NCBI GenBank assembly: GCA_902580945.1
Contig: CACHML010000001.1
Span: forward strand, 62,001 to 126,000
Direction: 5' to 3'
From: an uncultured Pelagibacteraceae bacterium
GTDB taxonomy: Bacteria; Pseudomonadota; Alphaproteobacteria; Pelagibacterales; Pelagibacteraceae
Length of the DNA: 64,000 nt
Positions within the stretch are counted from its first letter, which is position 1, and each line of letters begins with the position of its first letter. Below the pieces are notes generated by a model that was not told the DNA's origin, searched no databases, and saw only the letters and a program-made list of their open reading frames with translations. Shown piece after piece: positions 26,850 through 35,321 of the stretch. The translations under genes and the position numbers were made by a program.

Positions 26850-28175
26850 ATGTCATTACCGACAAAAGCTAAAGTAGTAATAGTTGGTGGAGGAATTCAC
26901 GGACTAAGTACTGCTTGGAAATTATCTGAAACATATAAAAATCCTAACGACGTTGTTGTGCTCGAGAAAAAAGATACTGCTTCTGGAGCAAGTGGAATTG
27001 CTTGTGGTGTTGTGAGAAATAATTACTTCCAACCTGCAATGAGAGAATTGATGGCCCATTCTGTGAGTATATGGGAAAGTGATGCGAAAGCTTTTAAATA
27101 TAATCCAGTTGGTTACATGCAGATTTCACCAGAAGTTATGCATAAAGATGTAGCTAGTATTTATGAACAACAAAAAGCAATAGGTTATGAATCTGTATTC
27201 GTTGAAGGTGAAAAAGATTGCATGAAATACATGAAAGGTATTTTTGATGATTGGCAAGCAAAAGGTATTACCTCTGTATTGCATGAAAAAAAAGGTGGTT
27301 ATGCTTTCAATAAAGACTCAATTAAAGCTCTTGAGAAAAAAGCAAATTCAAACGGTGTCAATGTACATAAAGGTGTAAAAGTTACTGGTTTTAAAAGAGG
27401 TAGTAACAGTAATGCAATTACGGGTGTTGTAACAGACCAAGGTACAATAGATTGCGATCAAGTAGTAATAGGTGCGGGTCCCTGGGTAAGAGACTTTTGG
27501 AATATGTTAGAACTACCAAAGACTACCGAAATAAAAGGTAAAGATGGAAAGATGCATGAAGTGGATATGTGGAAGTACTGGTTTTTACAAGAAGGAGTTT
27601 TAGGTGTTGATGCCGATTATTTAAAAACAAACGATGGTAAACCTCCTCCAGTAATTCATGTGGATACAGATGCACCTCTTTATTCAGATATGAATGGAAA
27701 ATTAATAACTGATGAACTTTGGGGAATATACTACAAACCTGATATAGAGGGATTGGGTGTGCAAGGAGGTACGTCACCTTATGTAGTACAAAAACATTTT
27801 GATCAAGTTAATGTTGATCCTTATGGAATTGAGTCACCTGAATTTCAAACAACAGATAAGTTTTCAGATATGTGGACAGCAGCATTAGCACATATTCAAA
27901 AAAGATTTGTTGGAAAATCAAACCTGTATAGAAAAGGACCATCTGGTGGCCTTGGATGTTTAACTCCTGACTCATTTCCAATTTTTGACAGATTTTTTGA
28001 AAATGTTTACATGATTGCTGATGCCAATCATGGATATAAAATGTTAGGTGTTGGTCATTTAGTTGCGCAGGAAGTTTTAGGGAAAGAAAGCGAATTATTG
28101 AAACCTTTTAGATTCAATCGATACGCGAAAGGAGAACTTCATCCAACGTCTAATAGTCCGTTTCCATGGAGTTAA
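26850..28175 (+). CDS. FAD-dependent amine oxidoreductase (DadA/SoxB-like), substrate unknown
   Basis: 441-aa flavoprotein. The FAD motif VVIVGGGIHGLSTAWKL has its glycines at residues 13-18; KDTASGASGIACGVVRNNYF and the C-terminal YMIADANHGYKMLGVGHLVA match the D-amino-acid/sarcosine oxidase beta superfamily. An extra segment (about 225-340, including DMWKYWFLQEGVLG) is not found in SoxB. It lies after tdm and 66 bp before a glutamine-synthetase-III gene, so a methylated amine or N-alkyl amino acid is the likely substrate. No delta, alpha or gamma partner gene is adjacent, so it appears to act alone. Confidence 0.8.
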   Translation: MSLPTKAKVVIVGGGIHGLSTAWKLSETYKNPNDVVVLEKKDTASGASGIACGVVRNNYFQPAMRELMAHSVSIWESDAKAFKYNPVGYMQISPEVMHKDVASIYEQQKAIGYESVFVEGEKDCMKYMKGIFDDWQAKGITSVLHEKKGGYAFNKDSIKALEKKANSNGVNVHKGVKVTGFKRGSNSNAITGVVTDQGTIDCDQVVIGAGPWVRDFWNMLELPKTTEIKGKDGKMHEVDMWKYWFLQEGVLGVDADYLKTNDGKPPPVIHVDTDAPLYSDMNGKLITDELWGIYYKPDIEGLGVQGGTSPYVVQKHFDQVNVDPYGIESPEFQTTDKFSDMWTAALAHIQKRFVGKSNLYRKGPSGGLGCLTPDSFPIFDRFFENVYMIADANHGYKMLGVGHLVAQEVLGKESELLKPFRFNRYAKGELHPTSNSPFPWS

Positions 28176-28241
28176 TTTATCTGAGTAGACAGATGTTTTA
28201 TTTTCAGTTAACTTTTTGGACTAAAAATTCTTAGGGGGAAT

Positions 28242-29711
28242 ATGACTGATCTAGAAAAACATGTAAATCAACCAGGCAGAGCAAAGTTAGTAAAAAAAGT
28301 TAGAGAAAAAATTAATGAATTAGGAATAACTTATATTTATTATCAATTTATTTCAGTAACAGGTAGAGTTGTAGGAAAAGGGATACCCGCTGATCACTGG
28401 GAAAGAACCGCAGAAAAAGGCTTTCAATTAGTTTATGGAGCAACAGCAAATTTATTTTTAGACAGGCACAACAATTACATTGGTTATGGACCTGAAGCAA
28501 TGGAACTAGTTGGAATTCCAGATCCAGAAACATTTGTTCAATTACCTTGGGATAAAAGAGTTGGAAGAGTATTTGTTACATGTTTTAGAAATAGAGAAGA
28601 GAGAAAAAATCCAGGAGGTCATTTAACTTCTGATTGCAGAGGAAATTTAAGAATTTTCATGGACGAATTTAAAAAGAAGCATGGTTTAGAATTAAGAGTT
28701 GGAACAGAGCCTGAAATGATGTGGTTAACCAAAAATGAAGATGGCACACCAACAGGAAAAGGTTTTTCAAAACCATTTTGTTATCATATAGATCAATTTG
28801 AATCATTAAGACCTGTATTTATGAAAGTAATTGAATATTCAAAGGCAATGGGTCTAGACATGATACAAGGAGATCATGAGGATGCTCCAGGACAATTAGA
28901 GCTTAATTGGACATACGATAATGTCTTGAGAAACGCTGATAGATTATCAACATATAGACAAATATGTGCTCAAGTTGCTAGAGAGCACAATCTAATAGCT
29001 TGTTTTATGACAAAACCATTTATGGGTGTATCTGCTAGCGGTTGCCATACAAACATGTCTTTATGGAAAGGTGGAAAAGTTTCAGTTAACAAGTTAGGAA
29101 ACAAAAAGCTTCCAGGTGTTGAGGAAGTCTTCAGTTATGTTTCAGGTGGAACTAATACATTTATGCCTGATACAAAAGATATGCAGTTGCCAGGAAAAAT
29201 TGGTCTACAATCAATTGCTGGTATTATGAAACACTTGCCTGCTTTAACAGCTCTTGGATCATCAACTGTAAATTCTTACAGAAGATTATGGGATCAAGGA
29301 TTTTGGGCTCCAGTTTATGCAGACTGGGGATATCAAAATAGAACATGTGGGTTAAGAGTTTCTGCTCCAGGAAGATTTGAATATAGATCAGTTGACTCAA
29401 TGCATAATCCTTATTTGCTTGGTGCGGCTTTACTCAAAGCATGTGATGAAGGTATTACAAAAAAAATGAAACCAGCAAAACCAGAATCTAGAAACATCTA
29501 TGAAGCTCAAAAAGCTGGTAAGGATGTAAAAAAATTACCTTTAAGTCTAGGAGAAGCTCTTGATAGACTTGCTGAGGATGAAGTGATCAAATCTGCAATG
29601 CCAGATGAAATGTATAAAGTCTTTCACTGGTATAAAAATGATGAGTGGGAAAGATTTCTTGGTGCAACAACTCAATGGGATCTTGATACTTATCTGGATT
29701 GTTTACCATAA
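28242..29711 (+). CDS. Divergent glutamine synthetase type III / gamma-glutamylamide synthetase-like
   Basis: 489 aa, longer than GmaS/GlnT (~440). Conserved ligase parts are present: VGTEPEMMWLTK (metal site), QGDHEDAPGQLELNW, SASGCHTNMSLWKGG, STVNSYRRLWDQGFWAP and APGRFEYRSVDSMHNPYLL. The canonical GmaS (38242-39567) shares the same blocks but has DHEDANGQFEMNW. The C-terminal ~60 residues (KAGKDVKKLPLSLGEALDRL and FLGATTQWDLDTYLDCLP) are extra. It probably ligates glutamate to ammonia or an amine, and heads mgs-like set 1. A strong AGGGGG ribosome site precedes the ATG. Confidence 0.82.
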   Translation: MTDLEKHVNQPGRAKLVKKVREKINELGITYIYYQFISVTGRVVGKGIPADHWERTAEKGFQLVYGATANLFLDRHNNYIGYGPEAMELVGIPDPETFVQLPWDKRVGRVFVTCFRNREERKNPGGHLTSDCRGNLRIFMDEFKKKHGLELRVGTEPEMMWLTKNEDGTPTGKGFSKPFCYHIDQFESLRPVFMKVIEYSKAMGLDMIQGDHEDAPGQLELNWTYDNVLRNADRLSTYRQICAQVAREHNLIACFMTKPFMGVSASGCHTNMSLWKGGKVSVNKLGNKKLPGVEEVFSYVSGGTNTFMPDTKDMQLPGKIGLQSIAGIMKHLPALTALGSSTVNSYRRLWDQGFWAPVYADWGYQNRTCGLRVSAPGRFEYRSVDSMHNPYLLGAALLKACDEGITKKMKPAKPESRNIYEAQKAGKDVKKLPLSLGEALDRLAEDEVIKSAMPDEMYKVFHWYKNDEWERFLGATTQWDLDTYLDCLP

Positions 29712-29735
29712 GGAAAAATTATAGGAGATAAAACA

Positions 29736-30680
29736 ATGTGCGGAATTGCTGGACTAATTCATAGAGGAAAATCTTCAAACGTTGGCCAAGAACTTCAAGG
29801 AATGCTTCAAGCATTAAAGCATAGAGGCGAAGACTCTACTGGTTATGCTCTTTATGGGGATACAGACGGTCAAAACTTTATTATGAGATTTAAGGTTGGT
29901 GAAAATGTTGGTGAAGGCAGTTCTTCGGTAATGGAAGATGTATCAGTTTACGATGAAAGAAAAAAAATTGTTGATAGTTATATTTCTCAAATGGGAGCAA
30001 AGATTGTTAAAGAAGAAAGAACACTACCCTATTCTCTAAGATATGAGATAGACTATGACAAAGGAGATTTGCTTGAATTTTCTCAGAAAATAGAGAGTAT
30101 TCCTGGAGTTGAAATCCTTTCAATGGGAAAATCTCTGGAAGTTATTAAAGATTTAGGTAATGCAAAAGCTGTTTGTGATAGATACAATTTAGGTGATCTT
30201 GTTGGTACTCACGCAATTGGACATGCTAGAATGGCAACAGAGTCTGGTGTAGACATTAAATCTGCCCACCCATTTTGGGGCTACCCTTTCAGTGATGTTT
30301 CGGTCGTACACAATGGTCAATTAACTAATTATTGGAATAATAGAAGAATTTTAGAAAACAAAGGAATGAGATTTATGTCAGAATGTGACTCTGAATTGAT
30401 AGCAGTCTACTTAGCAGAAAAAATGAGAAATGGAGCTACACTTGAAGAAGGTATGAAAGATAGTTTATCTGGACTTGATGGAGTATTCACTTACTTTGTT
30501 GCAACAAAAAATTCACTTGGAATGGCTAAAGACACTATGGCAGCAAAACCATTAGTTTTATATGAGTCAGATGATTTAGTTGCGATGGGATCAGAAGAAA
30601 TAGCAATCAGATCTGTTCTTCCACAAGAAATAGATACTTATGATCCATTTGATGGAGAGGTTAAAGTATGGCAAATTTAA
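29736..30680 (+). CDS. Class II glutamine amidotransferase, MgsA/GlxB-like (set 1)
   Basis: 314 aa Ntn-type amidotransferase. Cys2 (MCGIAGLIHRG) becomes the N-terminal nucleophile; ALKHRGEDSTGYALYG, GTHAIGHARMATESG and SVVHNGQLTNYWNNRR are the PurF/GltB-type glutaminase motifs. It corresponds to the glutaminase domain of glutamate synthase, split off as MgsA in N-methylglutamate synthase. The insertion at about residues 60-140 is shared with set 2. A GGAG ribosome site precedes it. The next gene starts inside its end (13-bp overlap), so these subunits are made together. Confidence 0.87.
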   Translation: MCGIAGLIHRGKSSNVGQELQGMLQALKHRGEDSTGYALYGDTDGQNFIMRFKVGENVGEGSSSVMEDVSVYDERKKIVDSYISQMGAKIVKEERTLPYSLRYEIDYDKGDLLEFSQKIESIPGVEILSMGKSLEVIKDLGNAKAVCDRYNLGDLVGTHAIGHARMATESGVDIKSAHPFWGYPFSDVSVVHNGQLTNYWNNRRILENKGMRFMSECDSELIAVYLAEKMRNGATLEEGMKDSLSGLDGVFTYFVATKNSLGMAKDTMAAKPLVLYESDDLVAMGSEEIAIRSVLPQEIDTYDPFDGEVKVWQI

Positions 30681-31522
30681 AAACAACTGAGAAAAAAACA
30701 AAAGCTCAATCAATGGGACTTCATACTGAAGTTCTTACAGGAAAAACACAACAAAAGTTTTTTAATCCAGATGAAGCAGAAAACTTTTATTATTGGGGAA
30801 CATACGATGTAGATTTTAATAAAAGAACTGAGCTTGATGTAAATGATATGGATTGCAAAGAAGCAAATAAAAAAATTGATGAATTGATGAGTCAGGGTTA
30901 TGGAACAATTGTAATAAAAAATCCTCAAGGAAAACATAGTCTAGGTGTTGGAATTTTAAATAAATTAAACTTAATTTTTGAAGGAAGTTTAGGTTATTTT
31001 GGAGTTGGCTCTATAGATGGTCCTACGGTAAGAGTTAATGGAAGAGTTGGATGGTCATGTGCAGAAAATATGATGGCTGGAAAAGTTGTAATAGAAAAAA
31101 ATGCAGGATCGTGTTTTGGGGCAGCAGTAAGAGGTGGAGATTTAATTTGCAAAGGAAGTGTTGGTGCAAGAACAGGCATTGACCAAAAAGGTGGCACAAT
31201 AATAATTGGTGGTGATGCTGGCGCTTTTACTGGATTTATGATGCAAAGAGGAAGAATAGTAGTCTTAGGTAATGTAGGTATAAACCTTGGAGACTCTATG
31301 TATGATGGAACAATCTATGTTGGGGGGAAAATTGGATCATATGGAAGTGATGCGATTGAGTCACCTATGACAAAAAGTGATATAGATTGGTTGAAAAGAA
31401 AACTTAAGGTTGCTGAAATTGGCGAAAATTTTGATGTTTCTAAAATGACTAAAGTCGTTGCGGGTAAAAAACTTTGGAATTATGACGCGTTAGAACCAAC
31501 TGAAAAAAAAGGAGCTATATAA
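30668..31522 (+). CDS. GXGXG-domain subunit, MgsB/GlxC-like (set 1)
   Basis: 284 aa, corresponding to the C-terminal GXGXG beta-helix domain of glutamate synthase. Repeated glycine-rich turns are visible: VRVNGRVGWSCAENMMAGKV, GSCFGAAVRGGDLICKGSVG, IIIGGDAGAFTGFMMQRGRI and LGNVGINLGDSMYDGTIYVG. An N-terminal extension of ~60 residues is absent from the set 2 copy. It should form a complex with the flanking amidotransferase and FMN subunits. It overlaps both neighbours (13 bp and one base). Confidence 0.87.
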   Translation: MANLKTTEKKTKAQSMGLHTEVLTGKTQQKFFNPDEAENFYYWGTYDVDFNKRTELDVNDMDCKEANKKIDELMSQGYGTIVIKNPQGKHSLGVGILNKLNLIFEGSLGYFGVGSIDGPTVRVNGRVGWSCAENMMAGKVVIEKNAGSCFGAAVRGGDLICKGSVGARTGIDQKGGTIIIGGDAGAFTGFMMQRGRIVVLGNVGINLGDSMYDGTIYVGGKIGSYGSDAIESPMTKSDIDWLKRKLKVAEIGENFDVSKMTKVVAGKKLWNYDALEPTEKKGAI

Positions 31523-32916
31523 TGGCAAAAAAGAAAAATGGAAAAACAAATGGTCATTCTAATGGCAATGGTCAAAGTGAATTTTCAAAAAGAAATAAAA
31601 GTTTATTAGGTTATAATTCAATATTTACTCCAGAAGTAATAGACGACATACATATAAAAGCGCAACTAGGTAGATACAGAATGCGTGGTATGGCGCTAAT
31701 GAAAAAAATTCCTACATTTGATGATCTAGTATTTTTGCCTGGTACACTTACAAGATTTGTAATCGAAGGTTATAGAGAAAAATGTGAAACTAAAACTGTT
31801 ATAGGACCAAGATGTGAAAATCCAGTTGAACTTGATATTCCAGTTTACATTACTGGAATGAGTTTTGGAGCTTTATCTTATGAAGCTAAGACTGCATTAG
31901 CTAGAGGTGCTACGATGGCAGGAAGTGCAACATGTTCTGGTGAAGGAGGAATGATTCCAGATGAAAGAAGATATTCTGAAAAATGGTATTACCAATGTAT
32001 TCAATCAAGATATGGTTTTAATCCACATCATGCACAACTCGCAGATGGAATAGAAGTCTTTATTGGACAAGGTCAAAAAGTTGGAATGGGTGGTCACTTA
32101 ATGGGTCAAAAAGTTACTGACCAAGTAGCAGAAATGAGATCATTACCTGCTGGTATAGACCAAAGGTCTCCTGCTAGACACCCTGATTGGTTAGGTCCGG
32201 ACGATTTAGCATTAAAAGTTCAAGAACTAAGAGAACTAACAAAAAATAAAGTTCCAATTCAATTAAAACTTGGAGCAGCAAAAGTTTATGATGATGTTCG
32301 TATGGCAGCAAAATGTGATCCCGACTCAATTTACCTAGATGGTATGGAAGGATCGACAGGTGCGGGTCCTCACATAGCAGCAGCAAACACAGGAATTCCT
32401 GGGATAGCCGCTATTAGAGAAGCACGAAGAGCAATCGATGATGTTGGCAAAACTGGAAAAGTAACACTGATATACGCAGGTGGTGTAAGAGATGGTGCTG
32501 ACATGGCTAAAGCGCTTGCTCTAGGTGCAGATGCAATTGCTATAGGAACTGGAGCAATGATAGCATTAAATTGTAATAAAGAAATTCCTGAGTCAAATTT
32601 TGAGAAAGAGATGGGAGTTCCAGCAGGTCACTGTTATCACTGCCACACAGGTCGTTGTCCAGTTGGTGTTGCAACACAGGATCCTAAACTTAGAAAAAGA
32701 TTAAATCCTGATGATGCAGCTTTGAGAGTTTATAATTACCTACATACAATGACTTTAGAAGCTCAATTATTAGCAAGAGCATGTGGTAAAACTAATATTC
32801 ATTCATTAGAACCTGAGGATTTAGCAGCTTTAACAATGGAAGCTTCTGCATTAGCAAAAGTACCACTTTCTGGAACAAATCATACTGTTGGAGTTGATGA
32901 TTTTCATAAAATTTAA
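31522..32916 (+). CDS. FMN-binding glutamate synthase-like subunit, MgsC/GlxD-like (set 1)
   Basis: 464 aa TIM-barrel FMN domain like the synthase domain of GltB. Motifs: ITGMSFGALSYEAKTALARG, CSGEGGMIPDE, IEVFIGQGQKVGMGGHLMGQ, DGMEGSTGAGPHI and YAGGVRDGADMAKALALGAD. The cysteine cluster CYHCHTGRCPVGVATQ near residue 370 keeps three cysteines placed like the [3Fe-4S] ligands of glutamate synthase. A low-complexity N-terminus (KKKNGKTNGHSNGNGQSE) precedes the fold. The product is uncertain: N-methylglutamate synthase or a related N-substituted glutamate synthase. Confidence 0.87.
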   Translation: MAKKKNGKTNGHSNGNGQSEFSKRNKSLLGYNSIFTPEVIDDIHIKAQLGRYRMRGMALMKKIPTFDDLVFLPGTLTRFVIEGYREKCETKTVIGPRCENPVELDIPVYITGMSFGALSYEAKTALARGATMAGSATCSGEGGMIPDERRYSEKWYYQCIQSRYGFNPHHAQLADGIEVFIGQGQKVGMGGHLMGQKVTDQVAEMRSLPAGIDQRSPARHPDWLGPDDLALKVQELRELTKNKVPIQLKLGAAKVYDDVRMAAKCDPDSIYLDGMEGSTGAGPHIAAANTGIPGIAAIREARRAIDDVGKTGKVTLIYAGGVRDGADMAKALALGADAIAIGTGAMIALNCNKEIPESNFEKEMGVPAGHCYHCHTGRCPVGVATQDPKLRKRLNPDDAALRVYNYLHTMTLEAQLLARACGKTNIHSLEPEDLAALTMEASALAKVPLSGTNHTVGVDDFHKI

Positions 32917-32918
32917 TT

Positions 32919-33323
32919 ATGCCTAAAAAGAAAAACAAAAAAGCAAAAAAAGAAACTAAAGGTCAATTAGGTAAGAAAAAAGAGACTGCTAGAGAAAAAA
33001 TGATAGGTCAAACTATTGGCTATCGTTATGATGTTAACCTGCTTCCAGACTATTCAAGAATTACACCATTCTTAAAAAAATACATAGAAGCAATGGGATG
33101 GGATGATTTAAATTGGTTAGAAGATGTTCACATGGGATATGAAGAAGATAGACCTGCAGTTTTTGACAGAAATGCTAATGGGTGGGTTACAATTCCAAAG
33201 AAGATTAAACTTCCAAATAATCAACAAGATAGAGATATGATTGCCAGAGAATTGTTAGTAAAATTCCAAATGTCTCCAAATCATCCACTAGTAGATCTTA
33301 AGAAAGCTTACAGAAAATTCTAG
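32919..33323 (+). CDS. Conserved-looking basic protein of unknown function in mgs-like set 1
   Basis: 134 aa, starting two bases after the FMN-subunit stop, so part of the same operon. The first ~35 residues are almost entirely lysine/charged (KKKNKKAKKETKGQLGKKKE). The rest is a compact domain with several tryptophans and acidic residues (YIEAMGWDDLNWLEDVHMGY, NANGWVTIPKKIKLP). I recognise no domain. Set 2 has no counterpart, so it may be a specific subunit or regulator of the set 1 synthase. Confidence 0.7.
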   Translation: MPKKKNKKAKKETKGQLGKKKETAREKMIGQTIGYRYDVNLLPDYSRITPFLKKYIEAMGWDDLNWLEDVHMGYEEDRPAVFDRNANGWVTIPKKIKLPNNQQDRDMIARELLVKFQMSPNHPLVDLKKAYRKF

Positions 33324-33457
33324 AATCACTGAAAATTTATATATACCAGAGGTTGTTCTCTGCAAAATAAACAACATTTATCAAATATAATTTAAGATTG
33401 ATCATGTTGTTCCATTTATTAATATTTATTTAATTTGTTTAAACAATTGGAGGTTAA
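33324..33457 (+). promoter_or_regulatory. Leader/promoter region of the ammonium transporter gene
   Basis: A 134-bp gap ahead of amt, the largest in this plus-strand array. It contains an 8-bp inverted repeat (AACAACAT at 33370-33377 and ATGTTGTT at 33404-33411, 26-base spacer), an AATATAATT element at about 33384-33392 that could be a -10 box, and a strong GGAGG ribosome site at 33449-33453. No clear -35 box was found. The repeat could be an operator or a leader stem for nitrogen control. Confidence 0.4.
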
Positions 33458-34861
33458 ATGACTGACGAACTAGGTGCATTGACAACCATATTTACAGAAT
33501 TTTACTATTGGATAACAGTAGTACTTATGTTTCTGATCCACGTAGGATTCTGTATGTATGAAGTTGGAGCATCGCGTTACAAACACCACCAACATACACT
33601 AATGAAAAATACAATGCTGATACCTTTGGTAACAGTAACTTGGTTTTTGTTTGGTTGGTGGATTTATTGGGCTTTTCCAAATGGCCCAGGTCTTGCAACA
33701 TCTATAATTCCAGATATTGGTGATGGACTAATAACTGGAGGAGATTATGGTGGAAATACTTTAGCAAGTCCAACAAGTGAATATATGGCTATAACATTAA
33801 ATGATCGTCTTATGGGTGTCTTTTGGGCAGCTTTCCTTTTATTCTCTTGGACAGCCGCATCGATAGTATCTGGTGCAGTTATTGAGAGAATTACAACTTT
33901 TGCATTTGGAATTCTTGCAATTGCAATCGGATCTGTATTTTGGAGTATAGATGCTGCATGGGGATGGCACTTTGATGGATGGATGTTAAAAATACTTGGA
34001 TATCATGATGCATATGCATCGGGGGTAATTCATGCTGTAGCAGGAGGATTTGCTTTAGGTGTGCTTGCTGTATTAGGTCCAAGAATTGGAAAATTTTCAT
34101 CAAGTGGTGAACCAAGAAATATAGGACCAAGAAATCCTTGGTTAGTAACTGTAGGATTATTTTTAATTTATACAGGTTTTTGGGGTTTTTACGCAGCTTG
34201 TAATGTTCCAATTTATGACCTTGGACCAGAATATGGTATGGAGGGCGTAACTTTCTTTACTGCCACAAATATCTATCTAACCCCAACGACATTGGGTGGT
34301 ATCACTATGAACTTTTTAATGTCATTATCTGGAGGATTATTAGCAGGATATGTAATATCGAAAGGTGACCCTTTCTGGACTTACTCTAGTGGACTAGCTG
34401 GAATAATATGTGCTTCAGCAGGTAACGACCTATATCATCCTATTCAATCTTTAATTATAGGAATGATAGGTGTTGTTATTGCTTACAAAATGCATTACTG
34501 GGTTGAACGAAGGTTCAAAATTGATGATGCTGTTGGTGCTGTAGCTGTACATGGTTATGCTGGATTTGCAGGACTTGTAATTTGTGGTTTTGTTCTTAAT
34601 GGTTATCCATCATCAGGCTATGATGTTGGTGCTATGTGGGATGGAACTAATTACGCTGCAATAAATCCTTTAGGAATGTTTATTGGTGCGATAATCATGT
34701 TCTTTGTTCTAGGAATGATACCAGGTTACATAATTGCTAAAGTGTTAAATGGAATGGGCAAACTTAGAATCCCTAGGGAGGTTGAGTTGGCTGGTTTAGA
34801 CTACCAAATAATGGAGGAGGCAAAAGAAGATGAAAAAACTGTTGCTTCTTCAACTAGTTAA
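33458..34861 (+). CDS. amt: Ammonium (methylammonium) transporter, Amt family
   Basis: 467 aa with about 11 TM helices. The two pore histidines of the family are visible in SGVIHAVAGGFALG (near residue 193) and VAVHGYAGFAGLVICG (near residue 366), and the substrate-site aspartate in GYHDAYASGVIH. The sequence is divergent from enteric AmtB, including the N-terminal half (FWWIYWAFPNGPG-like segment). It stands between two mgs-like modules, so methylammonium or another small ammonium compound is as plausible as ammonia. No glnK/PII gene accompanies it; instead a tiny membrane protein gene follows. Confidence 0.88.
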   Translation: MTDELGALTTIFTEFYYWITVVLMFLIHVGFCMYEVGASRYKHHQHTLMKNTMLIPLVTVTWFLFGWWIYWAFPNGPGLATSIIPDIGDGLITGGDYGGNTLASPTSEYMAITLNDRLMGVFWAAFLLFSWTAASIVSGAVIERITTFAFGILAIAIGSVFWSIDAAWGWHFDGWMLKILGYHDAYASGVIHAVAGGFALGVLAVLGPRIGKFSSSGEPRNIGPRNPWLVTVGLFLIYTGFWGFYAACNVPIYDLGPEYGMEGVTFFTATNIYLTPTTLGGITMNFLMSLSGGLLAGYVISKGDPFWTYSSGLAGIICASAGNDLYHPIQSLIIGMIGVVIAYKMHYWVERRFKIDDAVGAVAVHGYAGFAGLVICGFVLNGYPSSGYDVGAMWDGTNYAAINPLGMFIGAIIMFFVLGMIPGYIIAKVLNGMGKLRIPREVELAGLDYQIMEEAKEDEKTVASSTS

Positions 34862-34872
34862 AGGAGGAAAAT

Positions 34873-35106
34873 ATGGCTACAGTGAGTAATTGGATAGAAC
34901 ATTTAACCGCTGCAAGCAATGCAGATGGAGTAGCAGGACCAATTTTTCCAGGTGCCGGATCTGAAGGTATCTTAGTTATAATACTAGTTATAATTTGGAT
35001 TGGTTGGACAGTTATAAGTTCTAGGCAAGAAAGCGATAAACTAGAAAAACTTGCTAGAAGAAGGCCTAGTTCTAATGCTTGGAAAAGCAATATAACTGAT
35101 GGTTAA
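34873..35106 (+). CDS. Small single-TM protein downstream of amt
   Basis: 77 aa with a very strong AAGGAGG ribosome site. One TM helix lies at about residues 36-54 (GILVIILVIIWIGWTVIS). A charged tail follows (SRQESDKLEKLARRRPSS). It is 11 bases after the amt stop, so cotranscribed. It could be a small accessory or regulatory subunit of the transporter. The strong ribosome site and tight coupling support a real gene; no family is recognised. Confidence 0.7.
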   Translation: MATVSNWIEHLTAASNADGVAGPIFPGAGSEGILVIILVIIWIGWTVISSRQESDKLEKLARRRPSSNAWKSNITDG

Positions 35107-35117
35107 ATAAATCTTGA

Positions 35118-35146
35118 TAAGGGCGCATTATATTTATGCGCCCTTA
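35118..35146 (+). terminator. Strong GC-rich hairpin after the amt unit
   Basis: Perfect 11-bp inverted repeat (TAAGGGCGCAT, 35118-35128, and its complement, 35136-35146) with a 7-nt loop, 11 bases after the small-protein stop. It is the most GC-rich stem in the window. No U-run follows; instead the ATG of a 52-codon ORF occurs 7 bases later, so the stem could also restrict that ORF's translation. Confidence 0.7.
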
Positions 35147-35153
35147 AATAATC

Positions 35154-35312
35154 ATGGAAGAAAAAGATAAAGAAAATCAAATAAATAAAACACCTAGTAA
35201 AATGTCAAGAATAGCATGGCCAAAAGCTAAGTATGGTGTCTATGCCGCAATCATTATTATTGTTATAATCAATGTGCTTTACTATAAAGACCAATTATTA
35301 TCACTACTTTAA
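35154..35312 (+). CDS. Very small single-TM protein (52 aa) ahead of mgsA
   Basis: A short ORF of 52 codons plus stop fills most of the space between the amt hairpin and mgsA. The first ~26 residues are hydrophilic and basic (MEEKDKENQINKTPSKMSRI). A single TM helix follows (YGVYAAIIIIVIINVLFY), then a short tail. The next gene starts 9 bases later. The TM-like composition and exact fit to the gap argue for a real gene, but there is no clear Shine-Dalgarno, so confidence is moderate. Confidence 0.5.
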   Translation: MEEKDKENQINKTPSKMSRIAWPKAKYGVYAAIIIIVIINVLYYKDQLLSLL

Positions 35313-35321
35313 AATTTTTTT

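Noticed and set aside
33347-33362. Small CAGAG/CTCTG hairpin after the 134-aa gene
   Set aside because: Only 5 bp of stem and no following U-run; too weak to call a terminator.
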